Shown in pieces: positions 1 through 8,448 of a stretch of 64,000 bases of DNA (position 1 is its first letter; each line of letters opens with the position of its first letter). The notes beneath the pieces are model-generated. The model made no database searches. It saw only the letters and a list, made by a program, of their open reading frames with translations, and had not been told where the DNA came from. Source of the DNA: Ferribacterium limneticum (GTDB lineage: Bacteria; Pseudomonadota; Gammaproteobacteria; Burkholderiales; Rhodocyclaceae). The DNA is taken from the NCBI RefSeq assembly GCF_020510585.1, contig NZ_CP075190.1, positions 1,734,001 to 1,798,000 on the forward strand, in the 5' to 3' direction. Both the position numbers and the translations under genes were made by a program.

Positions 1-1715
1 CGCTTCTGCACGGTGTCGATGATGTCGTGATAGGCGTTGCGGACAGCCGGTGCATTGGTGATGTTGAGGCGGACGCCGCCGGCATCGGACTTGTGTGTCA
101 AGTCCGGCGAATCGACCTTCATGGCGATCGGGAAGCCGATTTGCTCGGCCAGCAGCAGCGCCTCGGTCGCCGTGCGGGCGACCATGGTCTGGGCGACCGG
201 CACCTTGAAGGCGCGCAGGATGGCCTTCGATTCCATTTCGGAAAGCACCTTGCGCCGTTCGGCGAGCAGGGCCTCGATCAGCATCTTGGCGCCTTCGGCT
301 TCCGGCCGGCCGTGCTGGCGGGTCGGTTCCGGCGTTTGCAGCAGGAGCTTCTGGTTGCGGTAGTACTTGGAAATATGATGGAACAGTTCGACGGCCGTTT
401 CCGGCATGCGGAAAGCCGGGATGCCGGCGCTTTCAAGCAGGCTACGTGCTTCGCGGACCTGCTCTTCACCCATCCAGCAGCAGATCAGCGAACGGTTGAG
501 CTTGTCGGCAACTTCAATGATGGCCTGGGCGACGGCCAGCGGGTCGGTCATCGCCTGCGGCGAGAGCATGACCAGCGTGCTGTCGACGTTCGGATCGTTC
601 GTGACGGCCAAGATGGTGTCGCGATAGCGCTCCGGTGTCGCATCGCCGCCGATGTCGATCGGGTTGCTGTGCGACCAGTTGGTGGGCAGTGCCTTGTTGA
701 GCACGGCCATCGTTTCGTTGGACAGCTCGGCCAGCGGAATGCCCATGTCGCCGGCCCGGTCGGCCGCCATGGCGCCCGGCCCGCCGCCGTTGGTAATGAT
801 GGCGAGGCGGTTGCCCATCGGGCGGAACTTGGAAGCCAGTGCCTTGGCAGCGTAGAAGAGCTGGCCGACGTTTTGCACACGAACCACGCCGGCGCGGCGC
901 ACGGCGGCGTCGAAAACGGTGTCGGAAACGGCCGCCATGCCCGAGTGGGTTGCGGCAGCGGCCGAGCCGGCAGCGTGGCGGCCAGCCTTGAGCAGGATGA
1001 TCGGCTTGATGCGGGCGGCCGAACGCAGGGCGCTCATGAAGCGGCGGGCGTTACGGATGCCTTCGACGTACATCAGGATGTAGTGCGTGCGGCTGTCGTA
1101 GATCAGGTAGTCGAGGATTTCGCCGAAATCGACGTCGGCCGTCATGCCGATCGAAATGACCGACGAGAAGCCGACATCGTTGGCCTTGGCCCAGTCAAGC
1201 ACGGCCGAGCACATGGCGCCGGACTGCGAGACGAGGGCAAGATTGCCCGGCTTGGCGGTGATCTTGGTGAAGGTGGCGTTGAGGCCGAGGTCGGGGCGGA
1301 TGATGCCCAGACAGTTGGGGCCAAGGATGCGGACGTTGTAGGAACGGGCGATTTCCATGACCTTGCGTTCGAGCGCGGCGCCGATGTGGCCGGCTTCGGA
1401 AAAGCCCGAGGCGATGACGATGGCGTTGCGCACGCCCGAGCGGCCGCATTGTTCAATTAGCTGCGGGACAGTCTGCGGGCGGGTGGCGATGACCGCCATT
1501 TCGACGCGGGCGCCGATTTCCTCGATGGATTTGTAGGACGGCTGGCCCTGAATCGTGTCGTGCTTGGGGTTGATGGCGTAGAGGCGGCCCTTGTAACCCG
1601 AGCTCAAGATATTCTTGAAAATGATGTTGCCGACCGAGTTTTCACGGTCTGATGCACCGATGACTGCAACCGATTTCGGTTCGAAAAGCGAGGTTAAATA
1701 GTGCTGTTCCAACAT
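1..1715 (-). CDS. Acyl-CoA synthetase, ADP/NDP-forming (acetate--CoA ligase family), 3' end outside window
   Basis: The minus-strand frame is open from the ATG at 1715 to the window edge, about 571 codons with no stop. The N-terminus reads 'SVAVIGASDRENSVGN', a Rossmann CoA-binding domain. A succinyl-CoA-ligase-like domain follows, with 'ATHSGMAA' around residue 257, where the family has its phospho-histidine. The visible end (about residue 490 on) begins an ATP-grasp domain ('PIAMKVDSPDLTHKSDAGG'). The enzyme joins an acid to CoA with ATP, giving ADP, in the cytosol. Many relatives carry a C-terminal GNAT (Pat-type lysine acetyltransferase); that part lies outside, so ligase versus Pat-like acetyltransferase is not decidable here. 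Confidence 0.9.
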   Translation of the reverse strand, partial: MLEQHYLTSLFEPKSVAVIGASDRENSVGNIIFKNILSSGYKGRLYAINPKHDTIQGQPSYKSIEEIGARVEMAVIATRPQTVPQLIEQCGRSGVRNAIVIASGFSEAGHIGAALERKVMEIARSYNVRILGPNCLGIIRPDLGLNATFTKITAKPGNLALVSQSGAMCSAVLDWAKANDVGFSSVISIGMTADVDFGEILDYLIYDSRTHYILMYVEGIRNARRFMSALRSAARIKPIILLKAGRHAAGSAAAATHSGMAAVSDTVFDAAVRRAGVVRVQNVGQLFYAAKALASKFRPMGNRLAIITNGGGPGAMAADRAGDMGIPLAELSNETMAVLNKALPTNWSHSNPIDIGGDATPERYRDTILAVTNDPNVDSTLVMLSPQAMTDPLAVAQAIIEVADKLNRSLICCWMGEEQVREARSLLESAGIPAFRMPETAVELFHHISKYYRNQKLLLQTPEPTRQHGRPEAEGAKMLIEALLAERRKVLSEMESKAILRAFKVPVAQTMVARTATEALLLAEQIGFPIAMKVDSPDLTHKSDAGGVRLNITNAPAVRNAYHDIIDTVQK

Positions 1716-1803
1716 GGCAAACCCCTGGTCAAATTGTTTTTTGTGCAATGCGGAATTTTGGCACAACACCCGTCCATTGTCATTGGGCTTATAGGGTTAT
1801 TCC

Positions 1804-2208
1804 CTATGTGGCGAGGGCACTTTCAATGACCAGTGATTGTGACAGGGCGCGGTGTGTCGGGCATTTGTTGGCGATCTCGAGCAGGCGCTGGCGCTGTTCG
1901 GTGGTGAGTTCGCCGGCGAGGGTGATGGTGCGCTCTATGCGGTCACGGGAAACGCCGTCGACCTCGATTTTTTCATGGCTCAGCGCGACGCTGATGTGGG
2001 TCAGGGCGAGGCCCTTGCGTTCGGCGTACATGCGCAGCGTCATCGAGGTGCAGGCGCCCAGCCCGGCCATGATGAAATCGAAGGGCGCCGGGCCGGCATC
2101 GGCACCGCCAACGCTGACCGGCTCGTCGGCGATCAAGTGATGCTGGCCGACGGTGACTGCCTGCTGGTATCTTCCCTTTCCATTTTCTTCGACGACAACA
2201 CCTGACAT
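1804..2208 (-). CDS. OsmC family protein (peroxide-reducing/stress)
   Basis: 134 aa. The fold is recognisable from 'GPAPFDFIMAGLGACTSMTL', with the first conserved Cys in 'GACTS' and the second in 'ANKCPTHRAL', the two-Cys pattern of OsmC/Ohr-type hydroperoxide reductases. The tail 'CPTHRALSQSLVIESAL' is typical of the OsmC subfamily. The start ATG at 2208 reads 'MSGVVVEENGKG'; a longer frame upstream only runs antisense through the methyltransferase. The start codon overlaps the divergent methyltransferase start in a single CATG, so the two promoters must lie inside each other's coding sequence, or one start is further downstream. Confidence 0.88.
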   Translation of the reverse strand: MSGVVVEENGKGRYQQAVTVGQHHLIADEPVSVGGADAGPAPFDFIMAGLGACTSMTLRMYAERKGLALTHISVALSHEKIEVDGVSRDRIERTITLAGELTTEQRQRLLEIANKCPTHRALSQSLVIESALAT

Positions 2209-2746
2209 GACCAACTCCCGCAATGAATTGCCGCAAATCATACCGCCATCGCCCTGGGTGGCAGCGCATTGCGGGCTGATAGCGCAGGGCGGGCGGGTAC
2301 TTGATCTGGGTTGCGGCAGTGGGCGCCACGCCCGACTGCTGGCCGGGCTGGGATTTGACGTTGCTGCGGTCGACCGGAATTTTGAGGCAATTTTGAAATT
2401 GTCGGATGTGCCGGGAGTCACCGCGACGCAGCTCGATCTGGAAGGCGACGAGTGGCCGCTGGCCGGCCGGGCATTCGACGCCATCGTCGTCACCAATTAC
2501 CTGTGGCGGCCGCGCCTGCCCGATGTGCTGGCCCTGCTGGCACCCGGCGGCGTGCTGATCTACGAGACTTTCATGCTTGGCAACGAGGCTTACGGCAAGC
2601 CGTCGAGCCCGGCTTTTCTGCTCCGGCCTGGCGAGTTGCGGGAAGTTGCGCAAGCCGCCGGCCTGCGTGAAATAGCCTTCGAGGAAGGCTACACCGCCAG
2701 CCCGAAGCCGGCCATGCGTCAGGCGATCTGTGCAGTGCGTGAGTGA
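2207..2746 (+). CDS. Class I SAM-dependent methyltransferase
   Basis: 179 aa when started at ATG 2207 ('MTNSRNELPQIIPPSPWV'). An in-frame start at 2153 would add an unlikely N-terminus that runs antisense through OsmC. Motif I is 'VLDLGCGSGRHARLLA', followed by an acidic residue in 'VAAVDRNFEA' and the post-I motif 'FDAIVVTNYLWRP'. The late region 'LLAPGGVLIYETFMLGNEAYG' resembles small tellurite-resistance/TehB-like or UbiE-like methyltransferases. Substrate unknown. The last 28 bases overlap the convergent mnmH gene. Confidence 0.82.
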   Translation: MTNSRNELPQIIPPSPWVAAHCGLIAQGGRVLDLGCGSGRHARLLAGLGFDVAAVDRNFEAILKLSDVPGVTATQLDLEGDEWPLAGRAFDAIVVTNYLWRPRLPDVLALLAPGGVLIYETFMLGNEAYGKPSSPAFLLRPGELREVAQAAGLREIAFEEGYTASPKPAMRQAICAVRE

Positions 2747-3780
2747 ACGATGGCGGCGGCCAGCCGTTTGATGCCGTCCTCGGACAAATCGTCAGTCGAG
2801 AAATTGCCGGAATCCTGAATGCCGGCATAGTTGTGATCCTGCGAGCGCCGGTAGAGCGGGTCGTAATGCAGTTCGAGCAGCTCGCGGACCAGCGTCGGCC
2901 AGTCGGCATCGACAATCAGTTGTTGCCAGCGCGCCATCGTTTCGCGGCTTTGCAGCGAACGCAGGACATCGAGGCGCTCACCGAGAAACTCGGGGAGGGT
3001 CAGAAAGTAGTCGTAATCCTTGAGCAGGAAGGCGACGCGGGCATCGAGCGTGGCCTCGACGGCGACGCATTCGCCGTTGCGGATGCGGGCGATCATCGCT
3101 TCCGGCACGTGCAGGTTGCCGATTTTGCGGCTTTCCGCCTCGACATAGACCGGGCGGGCCGGATCAAGCGCGGCCATGGCCAGCATCAGCGCAGTTTCAA
3201 AGCCTTTTTGTGAAGGCTGCGGCGAGTCGGGCAGGACGCCGAGCACCGAGCCCTTGTGATTGGCCAGGTTTTCGAGATCGAGAATCTGTTCGCCGAGCTC
3301 GCCAATCGCTTGCAGGATACGCGTTTTGGCATTTCCGGTAGCGCCGCAGACGACAGTAAACCGGAATTGCTGCGGCAAGGCTTCAAGCGTGGCGATGACA
3401 TGGCTGCGCCAGGCCTTGTAGCCGCCATCGAGTTGTCCGGCCCGCCAGCCAATGGCCTTGAAAATGGTCGTCATCGAACCGCTGCGGTCGCCACCACGCC
3501 AGCAGTAGATCAGCGGCTTCCAGGTTTTCGGGCGATCAAGGAAACGTTCTTTTAGGTGTTTGGCGATGTTTTCCGAAACCAGCGCCGCGCCGATCTTCTT
3601 TGCCTCGAAAGGCGACACCTGCTTGTAGATCGTGCCGACCTGGATGCGCTGCTCGTTGTCGAGCACCGGGCAGTTGATGGCGCCGGGGATGTGGTCTTCG
3701 GCAAATTCGGCCGGGGTACGGACGTCGATGATTTCGTCGTAGGCCGCGAGATCGGCTACGGTGGGGCGGGCAGGCTTCAT
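2719..3780 (-). CDS. mnmH: tRNA 2-selenouridine synthase (MnmH/SelU)
   Basis: 353 aa, the usual family length. An N-terminal rhodanese domain (about residues 5-125) starts 'YDEIIDVRTPAEFAEDHIPG' and has catalytic Cys93 in 'IYCWRGGDRS', the family signature. A P-loop 'GATGNAKT' lies at residues 146-153, followed by the conserved 'VYVEAESRKIGN'. The enzyme replaces sulfur by selenium at 2-thiouridine in the wobble position of tRNAs, using selenophosphate, via a geranylated intermediate. It starts 4 nt after the TesA-like stop, so the two are probably one operon. selD is not in the window. Confidence 0.95.
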   Translation of the reverse strand: MKPARPTVADLAAYDEIIDVRTPAEFAEDHIPGAINCPVLDNEQRIQVGTIYKQVSPFEAKKIGAALVSENIAKHLKERFLDRPKTWKPLIYCWRGGDRSGSMTTIFKAIGWRAGQLDGGYKAWRSHVIATLEALPQQFRFTVVCGATGNAKTRILQAIGELGEQILDLENLANHKGSVLGVLPDSPQPSQKGFETALMLAMAALDPARPVYVEAESRKIGNLHVPEAMIARIRNGECVAVEATLDARVAFLLKDYDYFLTLPEFLGERLDVLRSLQSRETMARWQQLIVDADWPTLVRELLELHYDPLYRRSQDHNYAGIQDSGNFSTDDLSEDGIKRLAAAIVHSRTAQIA

Positions 3781-3784
3781 CCAG

Positions 3785-4387
3785 CTATTTTAACAGCGGG
3801 GCCAGCGTCGGCCAGACGTGGTCGAGGATCAGCGGCTGGGCAGCGGCCAGCGGGTGGAGGTTGTCGGCCTGGAAAAGCTGGGGTTTGGTGTTGAGCGGTT
3901 CAAGCAGAAAGTCGACTAGCGGCGCTTTCTTGGCCTGGGCGACGCTTTTGAAACTGCCGAAAAAATCGGTCGCGTACGGCCCGTAGTTGGGCGGCAGGCG
4001 CATGCCGGTGAGAACCACTTTGGCGCCGACGGCGCGCGAGGCGTCGACCATGGCGTTGAGGTTGTCGCGCATCTGGGTGAGTGGCAGGCCGCGCAGGCCG
4101 TCGTTGGCGCCAAGGGCGATGACGACGATGGCCGGCTTGTGGGTAATCAACGCCTGCGCCAGGCGCGAGCGTCCGCCGGCCGTGGTTTCGCCGGAGATCG
4201 ACAGGTTGGCAACGCTATAATCCAGGTGCTTTTCGGCCAGACGCTTGTCGAGCAGCGACGGCCAGGCCTGATCGGGCCGGATGCCGTAGCCGGCCGACAG
4301 CGAGTCGCCCATGACCAGGATGGTCTTGGCGGCGAGGGCGGGCGTGGTGGTGACGAGCAGGGCGAACAGGAAGAGAGCGAAGCGCAT
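3785..4387 (-). CDS. tesA: Arylesterase / TesA-like SGNH lysophospholipase
   Basis: 200 aa. A signal peptide (residues 1 to about 20, ending 'PALAA') precedes the SGNH block I 'VMGDSLSAGYG' with nucleophile Ser29, then 'GANDG' (block III) and 'DNLHPLAAAQ' with the catalytic Asp/His pair. This is the periplasmic TesA/arylesterase family that hydrolyses acyl thioesters and small esters. ATG 4387 is chosen because it puts the signal peptide at the N-terminus. The start overlaps that of the divergent ATPase (CATG). In E. coli tesA is likewise divergent from ybbA, and mnmH (ybbB) lies nearby, which supports the call. Confidence 0.92.
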   Translation of the reverse strand: MRFALFLFALLVTTTPALAAKTILVMGDSLSAGYGIRPDQAWPSLLDKRLAEKHLDYSVANLSISGETTAGGRSRLAQALITHKPAIVVIALGANDGLRGLPLTQMRDNLNAMVDASRAVGAKVVLTGMRLPPNYGPYATDFFGSFKSVAQAKKAPLVDFLLEPLNTKPQLFQADNLHPLAAAQPLILDHVWPTLAPLLK

Positions 4388-5060
4388 GGCAGGGAAACCG
4401 GTGATTGAAGTGTCGGGGCTGGGCAAGACCGTCGATAACGGCGGCGAGCCGCTGACGATTCTGCAGGATATTTCCTTTTCGGTCATGCCGGGTGAAACGG
4501 TGGCCATTGTCGGCGCCTCCGGTTCCGGCAAATCGACGCTGCTCGGGCTGCTTGCCGGACTCGATTCGCCGACGGCCGGTGAAGTGCGGCTCGATGATGT
4601 TTCGCTCAATTCGCTCGATGAAGACCAGCGCGCCAGGCTGCGCGGCCGCCTGCTCGGCTTCGTCTTCCAGTCCTTCCAGTTGCTGCCCTCGCTCAATGCG
4701 CTGGAGAACGTCATGCTGCCGCTGGAACTGGCCGGTTCCAGCAAGTCGAGCGTTGCCGCCGGCGATTGGCTGGAGCGCGTCGGTCTGAGCCACCGCCTCA
4801 AGCATTATCCGAAACACCTGTCCGGCGGCGAGCAGCAACGCGTCGCCCTGGCCCGCGCTTTCGCCCCGAATCCGCAACTGGTCCTGGCCGACGAGCCGAC
4901 CGGCAACCTCGATGCAGCCACCGGCCAGCAGGTCATCGACCTGATGTTCGACCTCAACGCCAGGCAGGGTACGACCTTGCTGCTCGTCACCCACGACGAA
5001 GCCATCGCCGCCCGCTGTGGGCGCGTGCTGCGCATTCAGTCGGGGCGGCTGGCTGGCTAG
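4386..5060 (+). CDS. ABC transporter ATP-binding protein, LolD/YbbA type
   Basis: 224 aa, the single-domain size of the LolD/MacB/YbbA class. Walker A 'GASGSGKST' lies at residues 43-51, Q-loop in 'FVFQSFQLLPSLNALENVML', signature 'LSGGEQQRVALARA', Walker B 'LVLADEPTGNLD', H-loop 'LLVTHDE'. The divergent pairing with tesA matches E. coli ybbA-tesA, where a YbbP permease follows the ATPase. Here no permease gene follows: the gene is succeeded by a dispersed repeat and a convergent amidotransferase. The partner must be encoded elsewhere or be lost. ATG 4386 replaces an upstream start that would run antisense through the TesA signal peptide. Confidence 0.88.
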   Translation: MAGKPVIEVSGLGKTVDNGGEPLTILQDISFSVMPGETVAIVGASGSGKSTLLGLLAGLDSPTAGEVRLDDVSLNSLDEDQRARLRGRLLGFVFQSFQLLPSLNALENVMLPLELAGSSKSSVAAGDWLERVGLSHRLKHYPKHLSGGEQQRVALARAFAPNPQLVLADEPTGNLDAATGQQVIDLMFDLNARQGTTLLLVTHDEAIAARCGRVLRIQSGRLAG

Positions 5061-5062
5061 CG

Positions 5063-5102
5063 CATTTCATTTTTGGCCGTTTTTTCTGGTTGACCGTAGC
5101 AA
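5063..5102 (+). repeat. Dispersed intergenic repeat, copy 1
   Basis: Just after the ATPase stop. Core words are 'TTGGCCGTTTTTTCTGG' and 'TTGACCGTAGCAA', preceded by 'ATTTCATT'. The same arrangement recurs at 15675, 18459, 54201 and (minus strand) 57261. The gap is convergent (ATPase + / amidotransferase -). Confidence 0.8.
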
Positions 5103-5198
5103 TCTTGTCAAAGCCGCAGCTTCTGATGCTTTGAAATCACGCAGGTGGAAAACGAGGCGCCAATCTGCCGCAAGGTGAGTGGCGTTCCGATGTTGGTG

Positions 5199-5981
5199 CT
5201 AGATCCAGTGACCTGAACGGCTGGCCTCAAGAAAACTCTCAAGGAGCGGGAGGCAGTCGAGGACATCCTCGTCGCTGGGACGGCGAAATTCGGGATGCCA
5301 TTGGAGACCGAGCAAAAAACTTCGTCCCGTCCCGCGAATCGCTTCGATCATGTCGTCGCCAGTGGCGCGCGCCTCAACGGCCAGGTCGCGGCCAAGGGTG
5401 CGAATGCCCTGGTGGTGGATGGAGATGACTTTCCGCTGAGGCATGGTTCCCATGAGCTTTTCCAGAAGGCCGCCTGGTTCCAGAACAATGTCGTGGGTGT
5501 GCTGGTCGTAACTCTCGGCGAGGTGCTGCGTGGGGCCGGGAATTTGCGACGCGATATCCTGGTAGAGTGATCCGCCCATGGCTACATTGATCAGCTGGGC
5601 ACCTCGGCAAATTCCCAGAACGGGTTTTCGACTTTCAAGGAACTCGTGCAGTAATTCCATCTCATACATGTCCCTGATTCGATCACCGGCCCATTCCGGA
5701 CGTATCGCCGGCTCACCGTAAGCCATTGGATTGACATCGGCACCACCCTGCAAGACAAGCCCATCGAGATGCTGGGCATAAGCGCTCAGGCGAACGGCAC
5801 TTCGATCGAGCATTCCATCTTGTGTAATGGAGGGAACCATGAAAACCACGACACCGCGCGCCATGATCCACTGCGCCACGGATTGCTCCAGGTACTGGAG
5901 CGTCTTGCTCTCCATTCCCTTGCCATCTGGCCTGGGATATGACAAACGTGCGGATATGCCGATTTTCAGTGTGCGTTTCAT
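5199..5981 (-). CDS. Gamma-glutamyl-gamma-aminobutyrate hydrolase-like class I glutamine amidotransferase (PuuD family)
   Basis: 260 aa. The Peptidase C26/GATase-1 fold is shown by 'DGLVLQGGADVNPMAYGE', the nucleophile elbow 'VLGICRGAQLINVAMGGSL' with Cys125, and 'GLQWHPEF' with catalytic His229 and Glu231. Family members hydrolyse gamma-glutamyl amide bonds of small metabolites. The start at 5981 is preceded by a strong GGAGGA site. The gene is divergent (79 bp) from an antiporter / YbdK operon. YbdK is a gamma-glutamyl ligase-type enzyme, so synthesis and hydrolysis of one gamma-glutamyl compound may be paired here (inference). Confidence 0.9.
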   Translation of the reverse strand: MKRTLKIGISARLSYPRPDGKGMESKTLQYLEQSVAQWIMARGVVVFMVPSITQDGMLDRSAVRLSAYAQHLDGLVLQGGADVNPMAYGEPAIRPEWAGDRIRDMYEMELLHEFLESRKPVLGICRGAQLINVAMGGSLYQDIASQIPGPTQHLAESYDQHTHDIVLEPGGLLEKLMGTMPQRKVISIHHQGIRTLGRDLAVEARATGDDMIEAIRGTGRSFLLGLQWHPEFRRPSDEDVLDCLPLLESFLEASRSGHWI

Positions 5982-6060
5982 GCCGTCCTCCTCGCTCGAA
6001 CTGGCGCAGCGTGTTTGGCTCTCCAGCGAGTAGACGAGACCGGGTCAGGATGCGTTCAAT

Positions 6061-7275
6061 ATGGATTCAATCGATAAGCCTCTCGCTTTCTTCCTGCCGG
6101 CCTGGCCTCTCCCGCTGAGCCCCTTACTGTGGATTGCCTTGGCCGTTGCGGCTGCGGCGCTGGCCGGCGAGTGGGTACGCCGGTATTTCGGCATTCCGCG
6201 CATTACCGCTTACCCGGTGGTCGGCATGCTGGCGGCCGCCGTTGCCGGTGACCGTCTGGTCGCCGAACACGACGAATGGCTACGTTGGGGGCTCAACGTG
6301 GCACTCGCTATCCTGCTTTTTGAACTGGGTAGCCGCGTCGACCTGCGTTGGCTACGGCACAATCGATGGCTGCTGGTGACCAGCCTCGGCGAGTCGCTTG
6401 CCGCTTTTGGCGCCGTTTTTGCGATCAGCCGCTATCTTGGTCTGGCCCAGGTCGATTCCGCGCTACTTGCTGCGATCGGCATGTCCACGTCGCCTGCCGT
6501 CATCATGCGGGTCGTCACGGAGAGCAACGCGCAGGGCCAGGTGAGTACCCGGCTGCTCGTACTGACGGCATTGAATACGATTTATTCGGTCGTGACGGTC
6601 CATCTGGTCATCGGGGTAATGCACCAGCGTTACAGCGGTGACTGGGTGCTGGCGATTTCGCATCCCCTGTATCTCCTCGGTGCCGGCCTGGTCGTCGGCA
6701 AGCTGCTGGCCATGACCGTCGGCCGCCTGCGGCACTGGCTGACCCTGCGTGACGAATACGCCTCGATCATCCTGTTGAGCCTGGTGCTGATGACCATCGG
6801 CCTGATCGAAGCCTTGCGCTTGCCGGTAACCCTTTGCATGCTCTTTGCCGGCATCGTGTTGCGCAATGACGAACGCCGCGCCTGGGTGTTTCCGGAGCAT
6901 TTCGGCTCGGTCGGCGGGGTGCTGGTCGTGCTGCTGTTTCTGGTCGTCGGGATTCAGATCAGGATTGAGCATCTGGTGACCGGTGGCGCGCTGGCCCTGT
7001 TGTTGATCGGTGGGCGTATCCTGGCCAAGCTTGGCGGCGTCCTGCTGTTTGCTCGCCCGGCCGGCATCAGCTGGCGCCAGGGGCTGTTGCTCGGCATCGC
7101 CCTGTCGCCGGCGGCCGGGCCGGTCATGGTTGCTGCGGCCGATCTCGGGCAGTTGTATCCCCAGTTGCAGGGCACCTTGATGCCGGTTGCCATGAGCGCC
7201 GCGGCAATCATGGAGCTGGCCGGCCCGATCATCGTGGCGCTTTGCCTCAAATGGAGCGGAGAACGTCGTGAATAA
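6061..7275 (+). CDS. Cation:proton antiporter, Kef/NhaP-like (CPA family membrane domain)
   Basis: 404 aa with about 11-12 hydrophobic segments. '[19 protein letters not shown]' and '[14 protein letters not shown]' match the first part of the Na+/H+ exchanger fold of KefB/C-type proteins, and '[16 protein letters not shown]' fits the central unwound-helix region. No C-terminal KTN/TrkA nucleotide-binding domain follows; the frame ends after the membrane domain. It is predicted to be an inner-membrane monovalent cation/H+ antiporter. Its end overlaps the YbdK gene by 8 nt, so the two are very likely co-translated. Ion specificity cannot be read from the sequence. Confidence 0.85.
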   Translation: MDSIDKPLAFFLPAWPLPLSPLLWIALAVAAAALAGEWVRRYFGIPRITAYPVVGMLAAAVAGDRLVAEHDEWLRWGLNVALAILLFELGSRVDLRWLRHNRWLLVTSLGESLAAFGAVFAISRYLGLAQVDSALLAAIGMSTSPAVIMRVVTESNAQGQVSTRLLVLTALNTIYSVVTVHLVIGVMHQRYSGDWVLAISHPLYLLGAGLVVGKLLAMTVGRLRHWLTLRDEYASIILLSLVLMTIGLIEALRLPVTLCMLFAGIVLRNDERRAWVFPEHFGSVGGVLVVLLFLVVGIQIRIEHLVTGGALALLLIGGRILAKLGGVLLFARPAGISWRQGLLLGIALSPAAGPVMVAAADLGQLYPQLQGTLMPVAMSAAAIMELAGPIIVALCLKWSGERRE

Positions 7276-8419
7276 CGAGATCGAAAACGAACTGCCCGAG
7301 TTTTCGAAATCGGACGCGCTGACCCTCGGCATCGAACTGGAATTGCAGATTATCGGCGGCCAGGACTACAACCTGATCGGTGCCGCCCCCGACCTGCTGC
7401 GTGAAATGAAGGGGCGCGTACATCCCGGCGATGTCAAACCGGAGATTACGGATTCGATGATCGAGTTATCAACCGACATCTGTCGCGACTACAAGGATGC
7501 TTTGACCCAGTTGCGCAGCATTCGCAACGAGTTGGTCCATCAGGCCGACCGCCTCGGTATCGGGCTGTCGGGCGGCGGTACCCACCCCTTTCAACACTGG
7601 GGCAAACAGGCCATTTTCGATGCGCCGCGCTTCCATCTTTTGTCGCAACTCTACGGTTATCTGGCCAAGCAATTCACCATCTTCGGCCAGCATGTCCATA
7701 TCGGCTGCGCCTGTCCGGATCGCGCGCTCTGGCTGCTGCATGCCTTTAATCGCTACATTCCCCATCTCATCGCGCTGTCGGCCTCTTCGCCTTTCGTCCA
7801 GGGAATCGACACCGGATTCCAGTCGGCCCGGCTGAATTCGGTCTTTGCCTTCCCGCTGAGTGGCAGGGCGCCTTTCGTCTTGAGCTGGGATGACTTCAAT
7901 ACCTATTACCGCAAGATGATCGCTACCGGTGTCGTCAAGAGCATGAAGGATTTTTACTGGGACATCCGGCCAAAACCCGAATTTGGCACCATTGAATTGC
8001 GCGTCATGGACACCCCACGGACAGTCGAGCGGGCCGCGCAGATCGCGGCCTATGCCCAGGCCCTGGCGCGCTACCTGCTCGAAGAAAGGCCGACCGAGCC
8101 GCGCGAAGACGACTATCTGGTTTACACCTTCAACCGGTTTCAAGCCTGCCGCTTCGGATACGACGGCACGCTGGTCATTCCCGGCTCCGCCGAGCAACGC
8201 AATATTGGCGATGACATCATTCGCACCATGGCGGTCATCGAGGTACATGCCTACGATCTGGGGGCAACCGAAGCACTCAATCTGCTGCGTACCGAGGTTC
8301 TGCAATCGCGGAACGGGGCCAGCGAGATACGCGCGAGCTATGCCAGCGAAGGCGCACTGGAGGAAGTGGTACGTCAATCCAGCGAACTGTGGGCCGGGCG
8401 CCTTGAGCCGCTCAGCTAA
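7268..8419 (+). CDS. Carboxylate-amine ligase, YbdK family (GCS2, glutamate-cysteine ligase-like)
   Basis: 383 aa, family length about 370-390. N-terminal '[18 protein letters not shown]' carries the acidic metal-binding residues of the glutamine-synthetase-like fold; '[19 protein letters not shown]' and '[13 protein letters not shown]' are family hallmarks, and 'FGQHVHIGC' and '[14 protein letters not shown]' complete the active site. Such enzymes make gamma-glutamyl or related amide bonds with ATP, with weak glutamate-cysteine ligase activity reported for E. coli YbdK. Overlap with the antiporter, and a divergent gamma-glutamyl hydrolase, suggest a dedicated small-molecule system rather than general glutathione synthesis. 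Confidence 0.92.
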   Translation: MNNEIENELPEFSKSDALTLGIELELQIIGGQDYNLIGAAPDLLREMKGRVHPGDVKPEITDSMIELSTDICRDYKDALTQLRSIRNELVHQADRLGIGLSGGGTHPFQHWGKQAIFDAPRFHLLSQLYGYLAKQFTIFGQHVHIGCACPDRALWLLHAFNRYIPHLIALSASSPFVQGIDTGFQSARLNSVFAFPLSGRAPFVLSWDDFNTYYRKMIATGVVKSMKDFYWDIRPKPEFGTIELRVMDTPRTVERAAQIAAYAQALARYLLEERPTEPREDDYLVYTFNRFQACRFGYDGTLVIPGSAEQRNIGDDIIRTMAVIEVHAYDLGATEALNLLRTEVLQSRNGASEIRASYASEGALEEVVRQSSELWAGRLEPLS

Positions 8420-8448
8420 GGAATTCAGCAACTTTCGAGAATAGGGCA

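Noticed and set aside
27..1460. Long plus-strand ORF of 477 codons
   Set aside because: It is antisense to the acyl-CoA synthetase, whose frame shows clear domain motifs; long shadow frames are common in GC-rich DNA.
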